Below are positions 45,263-54,231 of a DNA stretch of 64,000 nucleotides, in pieces. Each line of letters starts with the position of its first letter. The first letter of the stretch is position 1. Source of the stretch: Paramesorhizobium salinisoli (GTDB lineage Bacteria; Pseudomonadota; Alphaproteobacteria; Rhizobiales; Rhizobiaceae). The notes beneath the pieces were generated by a model. The model saw only the letters and a program-made list of their open reading frames with translations, did not search any database and was not told where the DNA came from. Location: NCBI RefSeq assembly GCF_003335045.1, contig NZ_QOZG01000007.1, positions 186,001 to 250,000 on the forward strand, in the 5' to 3' direction. A program made the translations under genes and the position numbers.

Positions 45263-46110
45263 GCGGCAGCGTCCCACCGGGTGCGTATGAAGTCTATCGA
45301 TTCCGCAAAAAGGGTGTCGTAATCGGGGAAGAGCGGGCGCCAGACGCGCGTTGCCGCCGCCAGTTCCGGGAGGCCGCCGCCGAAGGCCTCCACGGTCACC
45401 CAGCCGTCGAAGCCGGTCTTGCGGATGGCGCGAAAGATCTCGGGGAAATCGATATGCCCACGGCCCGGGATGCCGCGATCATTCTCGGAAACATGAAGCA
45501 CGCCGATGTGGCCGGCGATCGTCGCGATCGCGGCGGGCTGCTTCTGCTCCTCGATATTCGCGTGAAACGTATCGTACATGATGCTGAAGGCGTCGTGGTC
45601 CACCGCCGCGACGTAGGCCTTGGCCTGCGCCATCGTGTTCAGGAAATGCGTCTCAAAGCGGTTGAGATGCTCCAGGCTGAGATAGATGCCGTTTGCCTTC
45701 GCCGTTTCGGCCATGCGGTTGTGTGCCTCGGCGCCATAGCGGATCTCGTCAACACTGGGGCCTGTTCCGGTGAAGCACCCGATCGGGGCATGGAACGGTC
45801 CGCCTACGCACTCCGATCCAAGCGCGAGGGAACACTCCATGATCCAGTCGAGATACTGACGCCCGCGCCGGCGCACGTCCGGGTCGCCGCTGAGCGGGTT
45901 TGCATCGGGAGAAGGAACGATTGAGGTCGATGTACGGCGCAGGCCGAGCGCGTCGAGCTCTTTCGCCAGCCGGGCATAATGCGCGGGATCCCCTTTGAGG
46001 ACGGGCACTTCAACGCCGTCATACCCAAGCTCCTTGAGGCGCCTGATCTGCGGCAGATGCGCCTCGGTGATGAACCCCGCCAGGCACAACAGATTGATAC
46101 CGACCTGCAT
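45259..46110 (-). CDS. Sugar isomerase/epimerase, xylose-isomerase-like TIM barrel
   Basis: 283 residues. Metal-site residues of the AP_endonuc_2 fold are visible: IYLSLEHLNRFETHFL (Glu), SIMYDTFHANIEE (Asp, His), IGVLHVSENDRGIPG (His) and GWVTVEAFGGGL (Glu). The combination with EHLNRFE and SENDRGIPG is typical of D-tagatose/D-psicose 3-epimerase-like enzymes. As first gene in transcription order, ahead of the ABC genes, it probably converts the imported sugar. Divergent from the AraC gene. Confidence 0.87.
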   Translation of the reverse strand: MQVGINLLCLAGFITEAHLPQIRRLKELGYDGVEVPVLKGDPAHYARLAKELDALGLRRTSTSIVPSPDANPLSGDPDVRRRGRQYLDWIMECSLALGSECVGGPFHAPIGCFTGTGPSVDEIRYGAEAHNRMAETAKANGIYLSLEHLNRFETHFLNTMAQAKAYVAAVDHDAFSIMYDTFHANIEEQKQPAAIATIAGHIGVLHVSENDRGIPGRGHIDFPEIFRAIRKTGFDGWVTVEAFGGGLPELAAATRVWRPLFPDYDTLFAESIDFIRTRWDAAA

Positions 46111-46397
46111 TCTCCTCCCCCCGGGCTTTGTGCCCCTTGTTCAAAACCGGTGTTCGAATTTCACTTTGAACGTCCGGCCATGTTTTTCTCGTGCTCCTCA
46201 GCTGCGACCCCCGTGAGCTTCATCGCTTGCAAAATCATCCTGTCCTTCCCGGATGAGCAGATCGAATACATTGACTTTTCGCATCCATCCACATCAACTT
46301 CAAACCCGATGCCGATAAGGACAGCATTGCCCAACTGTGCGTGGCGCGCGTTCAAAATCGGCAAGTGGTAAAAATCGAACATCGGGAGGAGGTGTCG
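46111..46397 (+). promoter_or_regulatory. Divergent sugar-operon/AraC promoter with GTTCAAA elements
   Basis: 287 bases without a gene. GTTCAAAACCGG (46139-46150) and GTTCAAAATCGG (46350-46361) are near-identical direct repeats, one near each gene. Close to the first is an interrupted palindrome GTTCGAA-N6-TTTGAAC (46152-46171). Such half-sites fit AraC-type binding and DNA looping; binding by the adjacent regulator is inferred. Confidence 0.5.
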
Positions 46398-47444
46398 ATG
46401 ACGAATCTGGAAAAGGCGAGCGCGGTTGCGCGGCCGGCGGTGTTCCGTGAGCCGGGGGCGCTGCTTTATGCCGGCAATTGCAAGGATTTGCACAACGCCT
46501 CGCTGGAGGGAAAGGTGACCCTGAGCGCTTGGACGCGCCGCGGCTATCCGGGCCGCGATCTGGGCGACGCACTGCCGCAGGTCTGTTCGGTCGGCGGGTG
46601 GGACGCCACGCGTCCGCAGGACTGGGGGCTGAAGGAGCACTGCAACGAAGGCGTCAAGATCGCCTATCTCGCGCGTGGCACCCTCACGCTCACGCTTGAC
46701 GGCCAGCGCCACGAACTGCAGGAAGGCCAGATGTTCGTCGTGCGGCCGTGGCAATTGCATGCATTCGGCAACCCGTTTGTGGCTCCGAGCCAGATCGTCT
46801 GGGTATTGTTCGACATGGGTGTGCGCCGGCCGCACGAGCGATGGTTGTGGCCCGATTGGATCGCCTGGCCCGAGCGTGACCAGACCCGTCTGACCGAACT
46901 TCTCTCCATGAACGAACAGCCCTGGTACACAGCCTCCCGCGAGGTTGCGCGCAGCTTCATGAACATCGCCGACATCGTGGCGAGCAACGATATCGACGGC
47001 GGCGAGACGCGGCTGCGGCTGCTGATTTCGATGATGCTGCTGCAGTTCAAGGACCAGCTGGAGGCGCAGCAGCCGGAACTCGACCACTCGCTGGCGGCCT
47101 CGCGTCGCACGGTCGAGATCTTCCTGCGCCGGCTGTGGCACGCGCTGGACGACGATTGGACGCTGGAGAACATGGCCACGGAGTGCAACCTCTCACGTAC
47201 CCAGTTCTCCAAACATTGCCTCTCGCTCACCAACATGACGCCGTCGCGCTACCTGCAGATGATCAGGCTCGCGGCCGCGCGTCAGATGCTGGCATCCAAT
47301 GGCGGGAGGTCGGTCACGGAAGTGGCGTTCGACTGCGGATTCTCGTCGAGTCAGTATTTCGCGACCTGTTTCCGCAAGCAGTTCGGAATTTCCCCAAGTG
47401 AATTGCGACTCGATAATCGCGCTCCCGAGATCGCCGCATTCTGA
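46398..47444 (+). CDS. AraC-family regulator of the sugar operon
   Basis: 348 residues from ATG 46398 with a GGGAGGAGG site. An N-terminal cupin-like sensor (VKIAYLARGTLTLTLDGQRH) precedes the AraC DNA-binding domain: first HTH MATECNLSRTQFSKHCLSLT, second HTH VTEVAFDCGFSSSQYFATCF with KQFGISPSELR. It should bind a sugar and activate the divergent isomerase-ABC operon. Confidence 0.88.
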   Translation: MTNLEKASAVARPAVFREPGALLYAGNCKDLHNASLEGKVTLSAWTRRGYPGRDLGDALPQVCSVGGWDATRPQDWGLKEHCNEGVKIAYLARGTLTLTLDGQRHELQEGQMFVVRPWQLHAFGNPFVAPSQIVWVLFDMGVRRPHERWLWPDWIAWPERDQTRLTELLSMNEQPWYTASREVARSFMNIADIVASNDIDGGETRLRLLISMMLLQFKDQLEAQQPELDHSLAASRRTVEIFLRRLWHALDDDWTLENMATECNLSRTQFSKHCLSLTNMTPSRYLQMIRLAAARQMLASNGGRSVTEVAFDCGFSSSQYFATCFRKQFGISPSELRLDNRAPEIAAF

Positions 47445-47658
47445 ACTGGACCAGCAGGCCAGCCAGCCCGATCCGGCTGTCTGCTGCCTCGCCCGTTGGC
47501 GATGGGCCGCTTCAGTCTCGGCCAGCGCGATACCGAGGAAATGCTGCTTCAGCGCGGCATGCTCGTTTCCTGCCGGACCACCCGCCGACGGTGCCGAAAA
47601 CACGGTCCCGATTATGTGTGCAACTGACGCCGCAAGGCAGCGGAACAATGTCTGTGCC
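47445..47658 (+). other. Short convergent intergenic gap
   Basis: 214 bases between the 3' ends of the AraC and IclR genes. An imperfect stem (CCAGCAGGCCAGCC with GGCTGTCTGCTGC) may end transcription; nothing else seen. Confidence 0.3.
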
Positions 47659-48477
47659 TCACGGGCGGATGTTGCTCAGGCTGCGCAGCGGATAGCGCAA
47701 GGAGACGTCGAAGGGATTGAGGCCGGCGGCGAGATTCATCGCCTCGGTCTTGAGGATGCGCACCACGCTGGGCAGGCGTTCCGGACCGAGCCGTTCGGCC
47801 AGCGTGCCGACGCTGAGCGCGGCGACCGGGCGTCCCTGCGCGTCGATGACCGGCACGCCCACCCCAGCCATACCCGGGATGAGGCCGGTATTGAGATTGA
47901 CCCAGCCCTGTTCACGCGCCGTGGCGATGGCCGCGCGCAAGCCCGCTTCGTCGAGGAAACCGCGATCGATGAGGCGCGGAATATTGAAACGGATGACTTC
48001 TTCCTGTTCCGCCTCGGGCAGATGGGCGAGGATCGCCAGACTGCCCTGGCCCAGGCCAAGCGGCACCTTGCCGCCGATATCGCCGGTAAAGGACCGGATT
48101 GGGAAAGGCCCCTCGACACGGTCGAGACATACCGCGTCATAGCCGTTGCGCACCAGAAAGAAGATCGTGTCGCTTAAGGTGGTGGCAAGGCGCAGAAGCA
48201 CTGGCCGGGCGAGATCACGTATGCCGCCGGCTTGTCCGGCCCGCGCGGCGAGCACGAAGAAATCAAGCGAAGGACGATAGCGTTTCCCGCCCTCGACCTG
48301 CTCGACGAAGCCCTCCGCCATCAGATCCTGCAGCGCTCGATGCGCCGTCGACTGGCTGCAGCCGGCAGTACCGGCAATGTCCTTCAGCCGTATGCCGGCG
48401 GGATCACCGCCTGCGACGATGCGCAGGAGCGTGAGAGCCCGGCGCAGGCTGGACAGTCCTCGATCTTGATCGGTCAT
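47659..48477 (-). CDS. IclR-family transcriptional regulator
   Basis: About 272 residues from ATG 48477; an in-frame start at 48534 would add 19 residues. N-terminal winged helix: LKDIAGTAGCSQSTAHRALQ, EGFVEQVEGGKRYRPS. C-terminal IclR ligand domain: CLDRVEGPFPIRSFTGDIGG and GVGVPVIDAQGRPVAALSVG. It is divergent from the ABC-oxidase operon and most likely its regulator. Confidence 0.88.
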   Translation of the reverse strand: MTDQDRGLSSLRRALTLLRIVAGGDPAGIRLKDIAGTAGCSQSTAHRALQDLMAEGFVEQVEGGKRYRPSLDFFVLAARAGQAGGIRDLARPVLLRLATTLSDTIFFLVRNGYDAVCLDRVEGPFPIRSFTGDIGGKVPLGLGQGSLAILAHLPEAEQEEVIRFNIPRLIDRGFLDEAGLRAAIATAREQGWVNLNTGLIPGMAGVGVPVIDAQGRPVAALSVGTLAERLGPERLPSVVRILKTEAMNLAAGLNPFDVSLRYPLRSLSNIRP

Positions 48478-48480
48478 CGA

Positions 48481-48575
48481 TTCATATAGGCCTGGAATGA
48501 AATCTGTGTGGTCATTGATCATCCAAAATTTCATATAACGGAATTAAGTCAAGAAAAATTCTGTTAAATGGAATT
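48481..48575 (+). promoter_or_regulatory. Candidate IclR operators in the divergent promoter
   Basis: Three related elements of form TTC(A/T)-N-GGAAT occur: at 48481-48498, 48530-48545 (TTCATATAACGGAATT) and 48559-48575 (TTCTGTTAAATGGAATT). IclR proteins often bind short TTCC/GGAA-type palindromes. Seen as repeats; function inferred. Confidence 0.45.
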
Positions 48576-48641
48576 TTAATTTGACTATCCCGGGTCGCTG
48601 CGACCTCCTTTGAAGAGTTTCAAAGTGCGGTTGGTGGGTGC

Positions 48642-49709
48642 ATGGCTTTCCTGACGCTTGAGCAGGTGAACAAGTTCTACGGCGAGTTGGCCGCTGTTCG
48701 CGACGTTGATCTCAGCGTCGCCAAGGGCGAATTCGTCTCGCTGCTCGGACCTTCCGGTTGTGGCAAGACGACGACACTGCAGATGATCGCCGGACTGGTC
48801 GAGCCGACCAGCGGCCGCATCACGCTCGACGGGCGGGACATCACGCACGAGAAGCCGAACCGGCGCGGACTCGGCATCGTCTTTCAGAGTTACGCCCTGT
48901 TTCCGCATATGACGGTCGCGCAGAATGTCGCCTTCGGGCTGGAAATGCGCAAGGTGCAGCGCGCCGAGCGGGACACCCGCGTCGCCGACATGCTCGCGCT
49001 CGTCCATCTCGCCGGGATGGCGGATCGCTATCCGCGGCAGCTCTCGGGCGGACAGCGCCAGCGTGTCGCCATTGCCCGCGCGCTCGTCATAGAGCCGCCG
49101 GTACTGCTTCTCGACGAGCCGCTTTCCAATCTGGATGCCAAGCTGCGCGAGGAAATGCAGTTCGAACTGCGCCGGATCCAGCGTAGCGTCGGCACGACGA
49201 CCATCATGGTCACGCACGACCAAGCCGAGGCGCTTTCGATCAGCGATCGCGTGGTTGTGATGGAGGCTGGATGCATGACGCAGGTCGATGCGCCCTACCG
49301 CCTTTACGAGAAGCCGGCAACGCCCTTCATCTCGTCCTTCGTCGGCAGGATGAACCGGCTTGAGGGTATCTGGTGGCCCAACGGTCCCATCGGCACGGTG
49401 GAAGTGGCAGGGGCAATGCTGCCAAGCGAGGCGGCGGATCTTCCTGCCGGCGCCGCGGTGACGGCGTCGATCCGCCCGGAAAAGCTTCTTCTTCACAAGG
49501 CCGGCGAAGGGCGTCTCAACGGTAATGTGGCCAGCCGGTTCTTTCTTGGCGGGCACTGGCTCTTCAATGTAGAGACCCCGGCGGGCGTCATTGTCGTCTC
49601 CATGCCGAACCATGGCGAGGAGCCGGCGCGGGAAGGCGAACGCGTCGGGATCGACTGGGCGCCGGCAAGCCTGCGCATCGAAGCTTCAGCCGGCGGGACC
49701 GTGTCATGA
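48642..49709 (+). CDS. ABC transporter ATPase, PotA type
   Basis: 355 residues. Walker A LGPSGCGKTTTLQMIAG, Q-loop IVFQSYALFPHMTV, signature [15 protein letters not shown], Walker B LLLDEPLSNLDAKLRE, switch His MVTHDQAEA, then a C-terminal TOBE-like domain (VTASIRPEKLLLH). First gene of a seven-gene operon; energises import of a polyamine- or opine-like compound. Confidence 0.9.
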   Translation: MAFLTLEQVNKFYGELAAVRDVDLSVAKGEFVSLLGPSGCGKTTTLQMIAGLVEPTSGRITLDGRDITHEKPNRRGLGIVFQSYALFPHMTVAQNVAFGLEMRKVQRAERDTRVADMLALVHLAGMADRYPRQLSGGQRQRVAIARALVIEPPVLLLDEPLSNLDAKLREEMQFELRRIQRSVGTTTIMVTHDQAEALSISDRVVVMEAGCMTQVDAPYRLYEKPATPFISSFVGRMNRLEGIWWPNGPIGTVEVAGAMLPSEAADLPAGAAVTASIRPEKLLLHKAGEGRLNGNVASRFFLGGHWLFNVETPAGVIVVSMPNHGEEPAREGERVGIDWAPASLRIEASAGGTVS

Positions 49710-50557
49710 GCCGGTCGCCCGCCGCACCCTGGCTGCTCGTCTCGCCCGGCGCAGTGCTGTTTCTCGGGCTTGTCCTCGTGCCGCTCGTCCTGACGGTGAT
49801 CCTGTCCTTCCTCACCTATAATTATGATACCGGCATCGGCGACAGCTACACGCTCGCCCATTACGGACGTGTCCTTTCAGACAGCTATTATCTCGAGATC
49901 TTCTGGCGCACGCTGCGCCTTGCCTTCCTGACGACGCTTCTGTGCGCTCTGATCGGCGCGCCCGAGGCTTATATCCTGTCGCGGATGCGAAGCCCCTGGC
50001 GATCCATCTTTCTCCTGGTGATCATCGGGCCGCTCCTCGTGTCCGTGGTGGTTCGCGCCTTTGGCTGGAGCATGCTGCTCGGTTCCACCGGCCTCGTCAA
50101 CGCAGCACTCGGTGTGCTGGCCCTCGGCCCGGTCAGGCTGCTCTATACGGAGACGGCCATCGTCATCGCGCTCGTCCACGTCATGCTGCCCTTCATGGTC
50201 ATTCCGGTCTGGACCGCGCTGCAGAAGCTTGATCCCATGGTGGAGACGGCCGCCTGGAGTCTCGGGGCCTCGCGTTTTGCCGCCTTGCGGCGCGTGGTGA
50301 TGCCGCAGGTCAGCATAGGCCTTCTCTCGGGCAGCCTTATCGTCTTCGGGCTTTCAGCCAGCGCCTTTGCCATCCCCGGTCTGCTTGGCGGACGGCGGCT
50401 CAAGATGGCGGCGACGCTCGTCTATGACGAATATATGCAGGAGTTGAACTGGCCGATGGGCGCCGCGATCGCCATTATCGTCCTCCTCGCCAATCTCGTC
50501 ATCATGCTTGCTTATAACCGCGCCGTCGAGGCCCGGGCACGCAGAGCCCTGGGTTGA
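49706..50557 (+). CDS. ABC transporter permease, PotB type
   Basis: 283 residues, ATGA overlap with the ATPase gene. Six hydrophobic segments and the EAA loop AAWSLGASRFAALRRVVMPQ. Typical PotB-like N-terminal segment (APWLLVSPGAVLFLGLVLVP). Confidence 0.88.
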   Translation: MSRSPAAPWLLVSPGAVLFLGLVLVPLVLTVILSFLTYNYDTGIGDSYTLAHYGRVLSDSYYLEIFWRTLRLAFLTTLLCALIGAPEAYILSRMRSPWRSIFLLVIIGPLLVSVVVRAFGWSMLLGSTGLVNAALGVLALGPVRLLYTETAIVIALVHVMLPFMVIPVWTALQKLDPMVETAAWSLGASRFAALRRVVMPQVSIGLLSGSLIVFGLSASAFAIPGLLGGRRLKMAATLVYDEYMQELNWPMGAAIAIIVLLANLVIMLAYNRAVEARARRALG

Positions 50558-51357
50558 GTGCCATGCAGAAGAACGGTCCCCTTGCGCTCCTTTTCCACAC
50601 GGCCGTGATTGCCTTCGTACTTGCACCGCTCGTCGTTATCTGTCTCGTCGCCTTCACCCCCGAAAACACGCTGACGATACCCACGACTCGCTTCTCGCTG
50701 CGCTGGTTTCGCGCCATTCTGGATTATCCCGATTTCATCACTGCCTTTGGCAATTCGCTGTGGCTTGCAACCATTGCGGCAACGCTGTCGGTTGCGATTG
50801 CGGTTCCATCGGCGCTTGCCATCGACCGTTATCGCTTTTTCGGCCGCGACGCGCTCAACGCGCTTTTCCTCTCGCCGCTGATTATTCCCCACCTCGTGCT
50901 CGGCGTGGCTTTCCTGAGGCTCTTTGCGCTTATCGGCGTTACCGGAAGCTTCACCTGGCTGGTCTTGACCCATGTCATCGTCATCACGCCCTATGTGCTG
51001 CGCCTGGTCATCGCGGCGCTTTCCGGACTGGACCGCAGCGCGGAGCAGGCGGCCATGACGCTCGGCGCTTCGCGATGGACCGTCTTTCGCCGTATCACTT
51101 TGCCGATGATCCTGCCCGGCGTCACCGGCGGTTGGCTTCTGGCCTTCATCAACAGCTTCGACGAACTGACCATGTCGATCTTCGTGACGTCTCCCGCGAC
51201 GGTGACCCTGCCGGTGCGCATGTATATGTACGCGACCGAATCCATCGATCCGATGATGGCCGCCGTTTCGGCCCTGATGATCGCGCTCACCGCAATCGCC
51301 ATGCTGGTGCTCGACCGCGTGTTCGGGCTCGACAAAATCCTTGTCGGCGAAAAGTGA
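50554..51357 (+). CDS. ABC transporter permease, PotC type
   Basis: 267 residues from TTG 50554 (TTGA overlap); ATG 50563 is an equally possible start. Six hydrophobic segments, EAA loop AAMTLGASRWTVFRRITLPM, and the PotC-type GGWLLAFINSFDELTMSIFV block. Forms the membrane channel with the PotB-like subunit. Confidence 0.88.
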   Translation: MSAMQKNGPLALLFHTAVIAFVLAPLVVICLVAFTPENTLTIPTTRFSLRWFRAILDYPDFITAFGNSLWLATIAATLSVAIAVPSALAIDRYRFFGRDALNALFLSPLIIPHLVLGVAFLRLFALIGVTGSFTWLVLTHVIVITPYVLRLVIAALSGLDRSAEQAAMTLGASRWTVFRRITLPMILPGVTGGWLLAFINSFDELTMSIFVTSPATVTLPVRMYMYATESIDPMMAAVSALMIALTAIAMLVLDRVFGLDKILVGEK

Positions 51358-51365
51358 GGCGCGCG

Positions 51366-51656
51366 ATGCAGCTCTTCCACCGCATTGCCCGAAGCGAGCA
51401 CAGGCCGATTTCCTTTACGCTTGACGGCACTCCCTGCGTCGGGCGGGAAGGCGACACCTTGCTCACCGCTGTCCTCACCGCGGGCACAGCCGTGCGTTCA
51501 AGCGAATTTTCCGACGCGCCGAGGGCAGGCTTCTGCCAGATGGGAGCTTGCCAGGATTGCTGGGTGACGCTCGCAAATGGCGAACGTGCCCGCGCCTGCA
51601 CGACGCCCCTTGCCGCCGGCATGGAGATTTTCACCGGCACGGGAGCCGCCGCATGA
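51366..51656 (+). CDS. Small [2Fe-2S] subunit of an opine oxidase / HcnA-like dehydrogenase
   Basis: 96 residues. Plant-type ferredoxin fold with clustered cysteines FCQMGACQDCWVTL and a later RACTTPL. This matches the small subunit (HcnA, OoxX-like) of three-part amino-acid/opine dehydrogenases. It shuttles electrons between the FAD subunits. ATGA coupled to the next gene. Confidence 0.85.
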   Translation: MQLFHRIARSEHRPISFTLDGTPCVGREGDTLLTAVLTAGTAVRSSEFSDAPRAGFCQMGACQDCWVTLANGERARACTTPLAAGMEIFTGTGAAA

Positions 51657-53038
51657 CGGGCCGTCCGCAACCTCTCGTCGTCGGCGCGGGACCGGCCGGC
51701 GTACGCGCCGCCGAGGCTCTTGCCAACGCTGGCCTGCGTCCGCTCGTCGTCGATGAAGCGCCGGCCTGCGGCGGCCAGATCTATCGCCAGCGGCTCGTCG
51801 ACGATGGCCGCAGCACCCGCGATCTCTACGGCTCCGAAGCGCCGAAGGCGGAGCGGCTGCACCGCGATTTCGCCGCGCTCGCCAGGCGCATCGACTATTG
51901 GCCGCAGGCCCTCGTCTGGAACCTGCGCGAAGGCATGGCGGATATCGCGCTGGCGGGCGTAAGCCGGGAGGTCGCCTATGACGGGCTCATCCTTGCGACC
52001 GGTGCCAGCGATCGCGTGCTGCCCGTTCCCGGCTGGACACTCCCCGGTGTTTTCACGCTCGGCGGCGCGCAGATCGCGCTCAAGACGCAGGGCTGCGCCA
52101 TCGGCAGCCGCGTCGTCTTCGCAGGCTCGGGGCCACTGCTTTATCTCGTCGCCTGGCAATATATGAAAGCGGGCATCGATGTCGCCGCCGTGCTCGATGC
52201 CACCCCGCTGATGGCCAAATACCATCTTCTGCGCGGCCTGGTGCTCGCCCCCGACATCGTGCTGCGCGGCATGCGTTTCGCCGCTGAATTGCGGTTGCGC
52301 GGTGTCGCCATTCACTATGGTATCGAGGACCTCGCCATGGAAGGCGTTACACGTGTGGAAGGCGTCCGCTGGCGGCAAGGCGAACGCGAGCGAAGTCTCG
52401 CCTGTGACGGCATCGGGTATGGTCTGTCGCTGCGCTCCGAAACCCAGCTTGCCGATCTGGCCGGTTGCGCCTTCTCCTTCAACGCGCGCGAGAACGCCTT
52501 TCTGCCGCAGCGCGACATCAGCGGCCGCAGCAGTGTCGCAGGCGTCTATCTTGCCGGCGACGGCGCAGGAATTGCCGGAGCTGATGCGGCGGAGCTTGCC
52601 GGCGAGCGCGGGGCGCTGGCCCTCCTGGAGGATCGTGGTTTGCCGCACGCGCTTGAGCGCGCGGCGGATCTGGAGCGAAGGCTCAGCCGTATCGGCCGTT
52701 TCCGCGAGGTGCTGGAGGCGGCCTTTCCATATCCCGGGCATTGGGCGAAGTGTGTCGCCGATGAAACACTCGTTTGCCGGTGCGAGGAGGTGAGCGCTGG
52801 CACCTTGCGCCAGTCCGTGCGCGATTTCGCGCTCGACGAGCTCAATCGCCTGAAAGCTGTCAGCCGCATCGGCATGGGCCGCTGCCAGGGGCGGTTTTGC
52901 GGCGCGGCGGCGGCCGAAATTCTTGCCTGCGAAATCGCAAAGAGCGTCGATGCTGTGGGTCACCTGCGCGCTCAGGCACCGGTCAAACCCTTGCCTCTGG
53001 CGTTGAAACCGGGAAGAGCGCGGACGGCTGCGGAATGA
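51653..53038 (+). CDS. FAD/NAD(P)-binding oxidoreductase, opine oxidase subunit A / HcnB-like
   Basis: 461 residues from ATG 51653. N-terminal FAD motif VVGAGPAGVRAAEAL, then VVDEAPACGGQIYRQRL typical of OoxA/NoxA/HcnB, an ATG motif LILATGASDRVLPVPG, a second nucleotide site VVFAGSGPLLYL, and YLAGDGAGIAGADAAELAGE. The C-terminus has a BFD-like [2Fe-2S] site: CRCEEVSAGTLRQSV with later GRCQGRFCG. Electron-transfer subunit of the complex. Confidence 0.88.
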   Translation: MTGRPQPLVVGAGPAGVRAAEALANAGLRPLVVDEAPACGGQIYRQRLVDDGRSTRDLYGSEAPKAERLHRDFAALARRIDYWPQALVWNLREGMADIALAGVSREVAYDGLILATGASDRVLPVPGWTLPGVFTLGGAQIALKTQGCAIGSRVVFAGSGPLLYLVAWQYMKAGIDVAAVLDATPLMAKYHLLRGLVLAPDIVLRGMRFAAELRLRGVAIHYGIEDLAMEGVTRVEGVRWRQGERERSLACDGIGYGLSLRSETQLADLAGCAFSFNARENAFLPQRDISGRSSVAGVYLAGDGAGIAGADAAELAGERGALALLEDRGLPHALERAADLERRLSRIGRFREVLEAAFPYPGHWAKCVADETLVCRCEEVSAGTLRQSVRDFALDELNRLKAVSRIGMGRCQGRFCGAAAAEILACEIAKSVDAVGHLRAQAPVKPLPLALKPGRARTAAE

Positions 53039-54228
53039 ACAGGCGTCTTAATGTCGATGTCGCGATTATCGGCGGCGGCCTCGTCGGCAGCTCCGCCGCG
53101 CTGGCGTTGCGGACAGCCGGTATGGATGTCGCCCTGATCGACCGGCGCTATTGTGGCGCGCAGGCCAGCGGCGTCAATTATGGTGGCGTGCGCCGGCAGG
53201 GTCGCCCTCCCGAGCAATTGCCGCTCGCGCAGCGCGCTCATGCCATCTGGCCCCACCTCAAAGAGCTGATCGGCATTGATGGGGAATATCTGCGTTCCGG
53301 TCATTTAAAGCTCGCGGCTGATGAGGCCGACATGGCTTCCCTTGAAGCCTATGCGGCAAAAGTCGCGGATTACGGCCTTGAACTGGAACGCGTCGGCCCC
53401 AGCGAGCTGCGCCGGCGTTTCGGCTTTGTGAGCGACAGCATTGTCGGCGCTTCGTTCTGTCCAGGTGACGGACATGCCAATCCGCGTCTCGTGTCGACTG
53501 GTTTCGCCGTTGCAGCCCGCCGCGCCGGCGTGCATGTGCTGGAAAACAGCCAGGTGACCGGCATTACGCGCAACGGCGATGGATTTGCGCTGGAGTCGGG
53601 GGAGGGGACCGATATCACCGCTCGCATCGTCATCAACAGCGCCGGCGCGTGGGCCGACGATTTCGCCACGCTGTTCGGCGAGCCAGTGCCGCTCACTCGC
53701 ATCTATCCCTCCATGGTGGTGACGGAGCCGTTGGCGCCCGTGCTCACTGTCAATATCGGCATGGAGGGCGGAGGCGTCTATGCCCGACAGGTCGAGCGCG
53801 GCAATTGCATCATCGGCGGTGAACGCGGGCTGCCGCTCGTGGATGCTGATTTCTCGCGCCCGAGCGGTGAAGGCCCGCTTGCCATCATGAACCGCGCCGC
53901 AGCGCTTTTCCCCGGCCTCATGCGCGCCCATGCCATCCGCTTCTGGAGCGGCACGGAAGGCGCGATGCCGGACAGAAATCCTGTGATCGGCCCTAGCCGG
54001 ACGACGCCGGGCCTGATCCACGCCTTCGGCTTTTCCGGCGCCGGCTTTCAGATCGCGCCGGGTGTCGGCGAGGTGCTGGCGGAGCTCGTGCGCGACGGTC
54101 GCACCACGACGCCGATCGAAGCCTTCTCCATCACGCGCTTCACGACGGATATGGGAGCATCTATCCACCGCACCATCCACGGCTCGGGTGCGGGGCACAG
54201 CCAAGAGCCGCAACAAAGGGGAGTCTGA
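53035..54228 (+). CDS. FAD-dependent D-amino-acid/opine oxidase catalytic subunit (HcnC/OoxB-like)
   Basis: 397 residues, ATGA overlap. DAO fold with the FAD motif VAIIGGGLVGSSAALALRTA, VNYGGVRRQGRPPEQLPLA at the flavin loop, and C-terminal LIHAFGFSGAGFQIAPGVGE. It should oxidise the secondary amine of an opine or a small amino acid; with the previous two genes it forms an alpha-beta-gamma complex. The association with an importer favours opine- or amino-acid-type substrates over cyanide synthesis. Confidence 0.88.
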   Translation: MNRRLNVDVAIIGGGLVGSSAALALRTAGMDVALIDRRYCGAQASGVNYGGVRRQGRPPEQLPLAQRAHAIWPHLKELIGIDGEYLRSGHLKLAADEADMASLEAYAAKVADYGLELERVGPSELRRRFGFVSDSIVGASFCPGDGHANPRLVSTGFAVAARRAGVHVLENSQVTGITRNGDGFALESGEGTDITARIVINSAGAWADDFATLFGEPVPLTRIYPSMVVTEPLAPVLTVNIGMEGGGVYARQVERGNCIIGGERGLPLVDADFSRPSGEGPLAIMNRAAALFPGLMRAHAIRFWSGTEGAMPDRNPVIGPSRTTPGLIHAFGFSGAGFQIAPGVGEVLAELVRDGRTTTPIEAFSITRFTTDMGASIHRTIHGSGAGHSQEPQQRGV

Positions 54229-54231
54229 TAA

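Noticed and set aside
51287-52963. 558-codon open frame antisense to the FAD oxidoreductase
   Set aside because: Mirror of a high-GC gene; the sense strand has intact FAD and iron-sulfur motifs.
51366-54228. Hydrogen cyanide synthase (hcnABC)
   Set aside because: The three subunits are of the same superfamily, but the operon includes a complete ABC importer, which favours opine or imino-acid oxidation.
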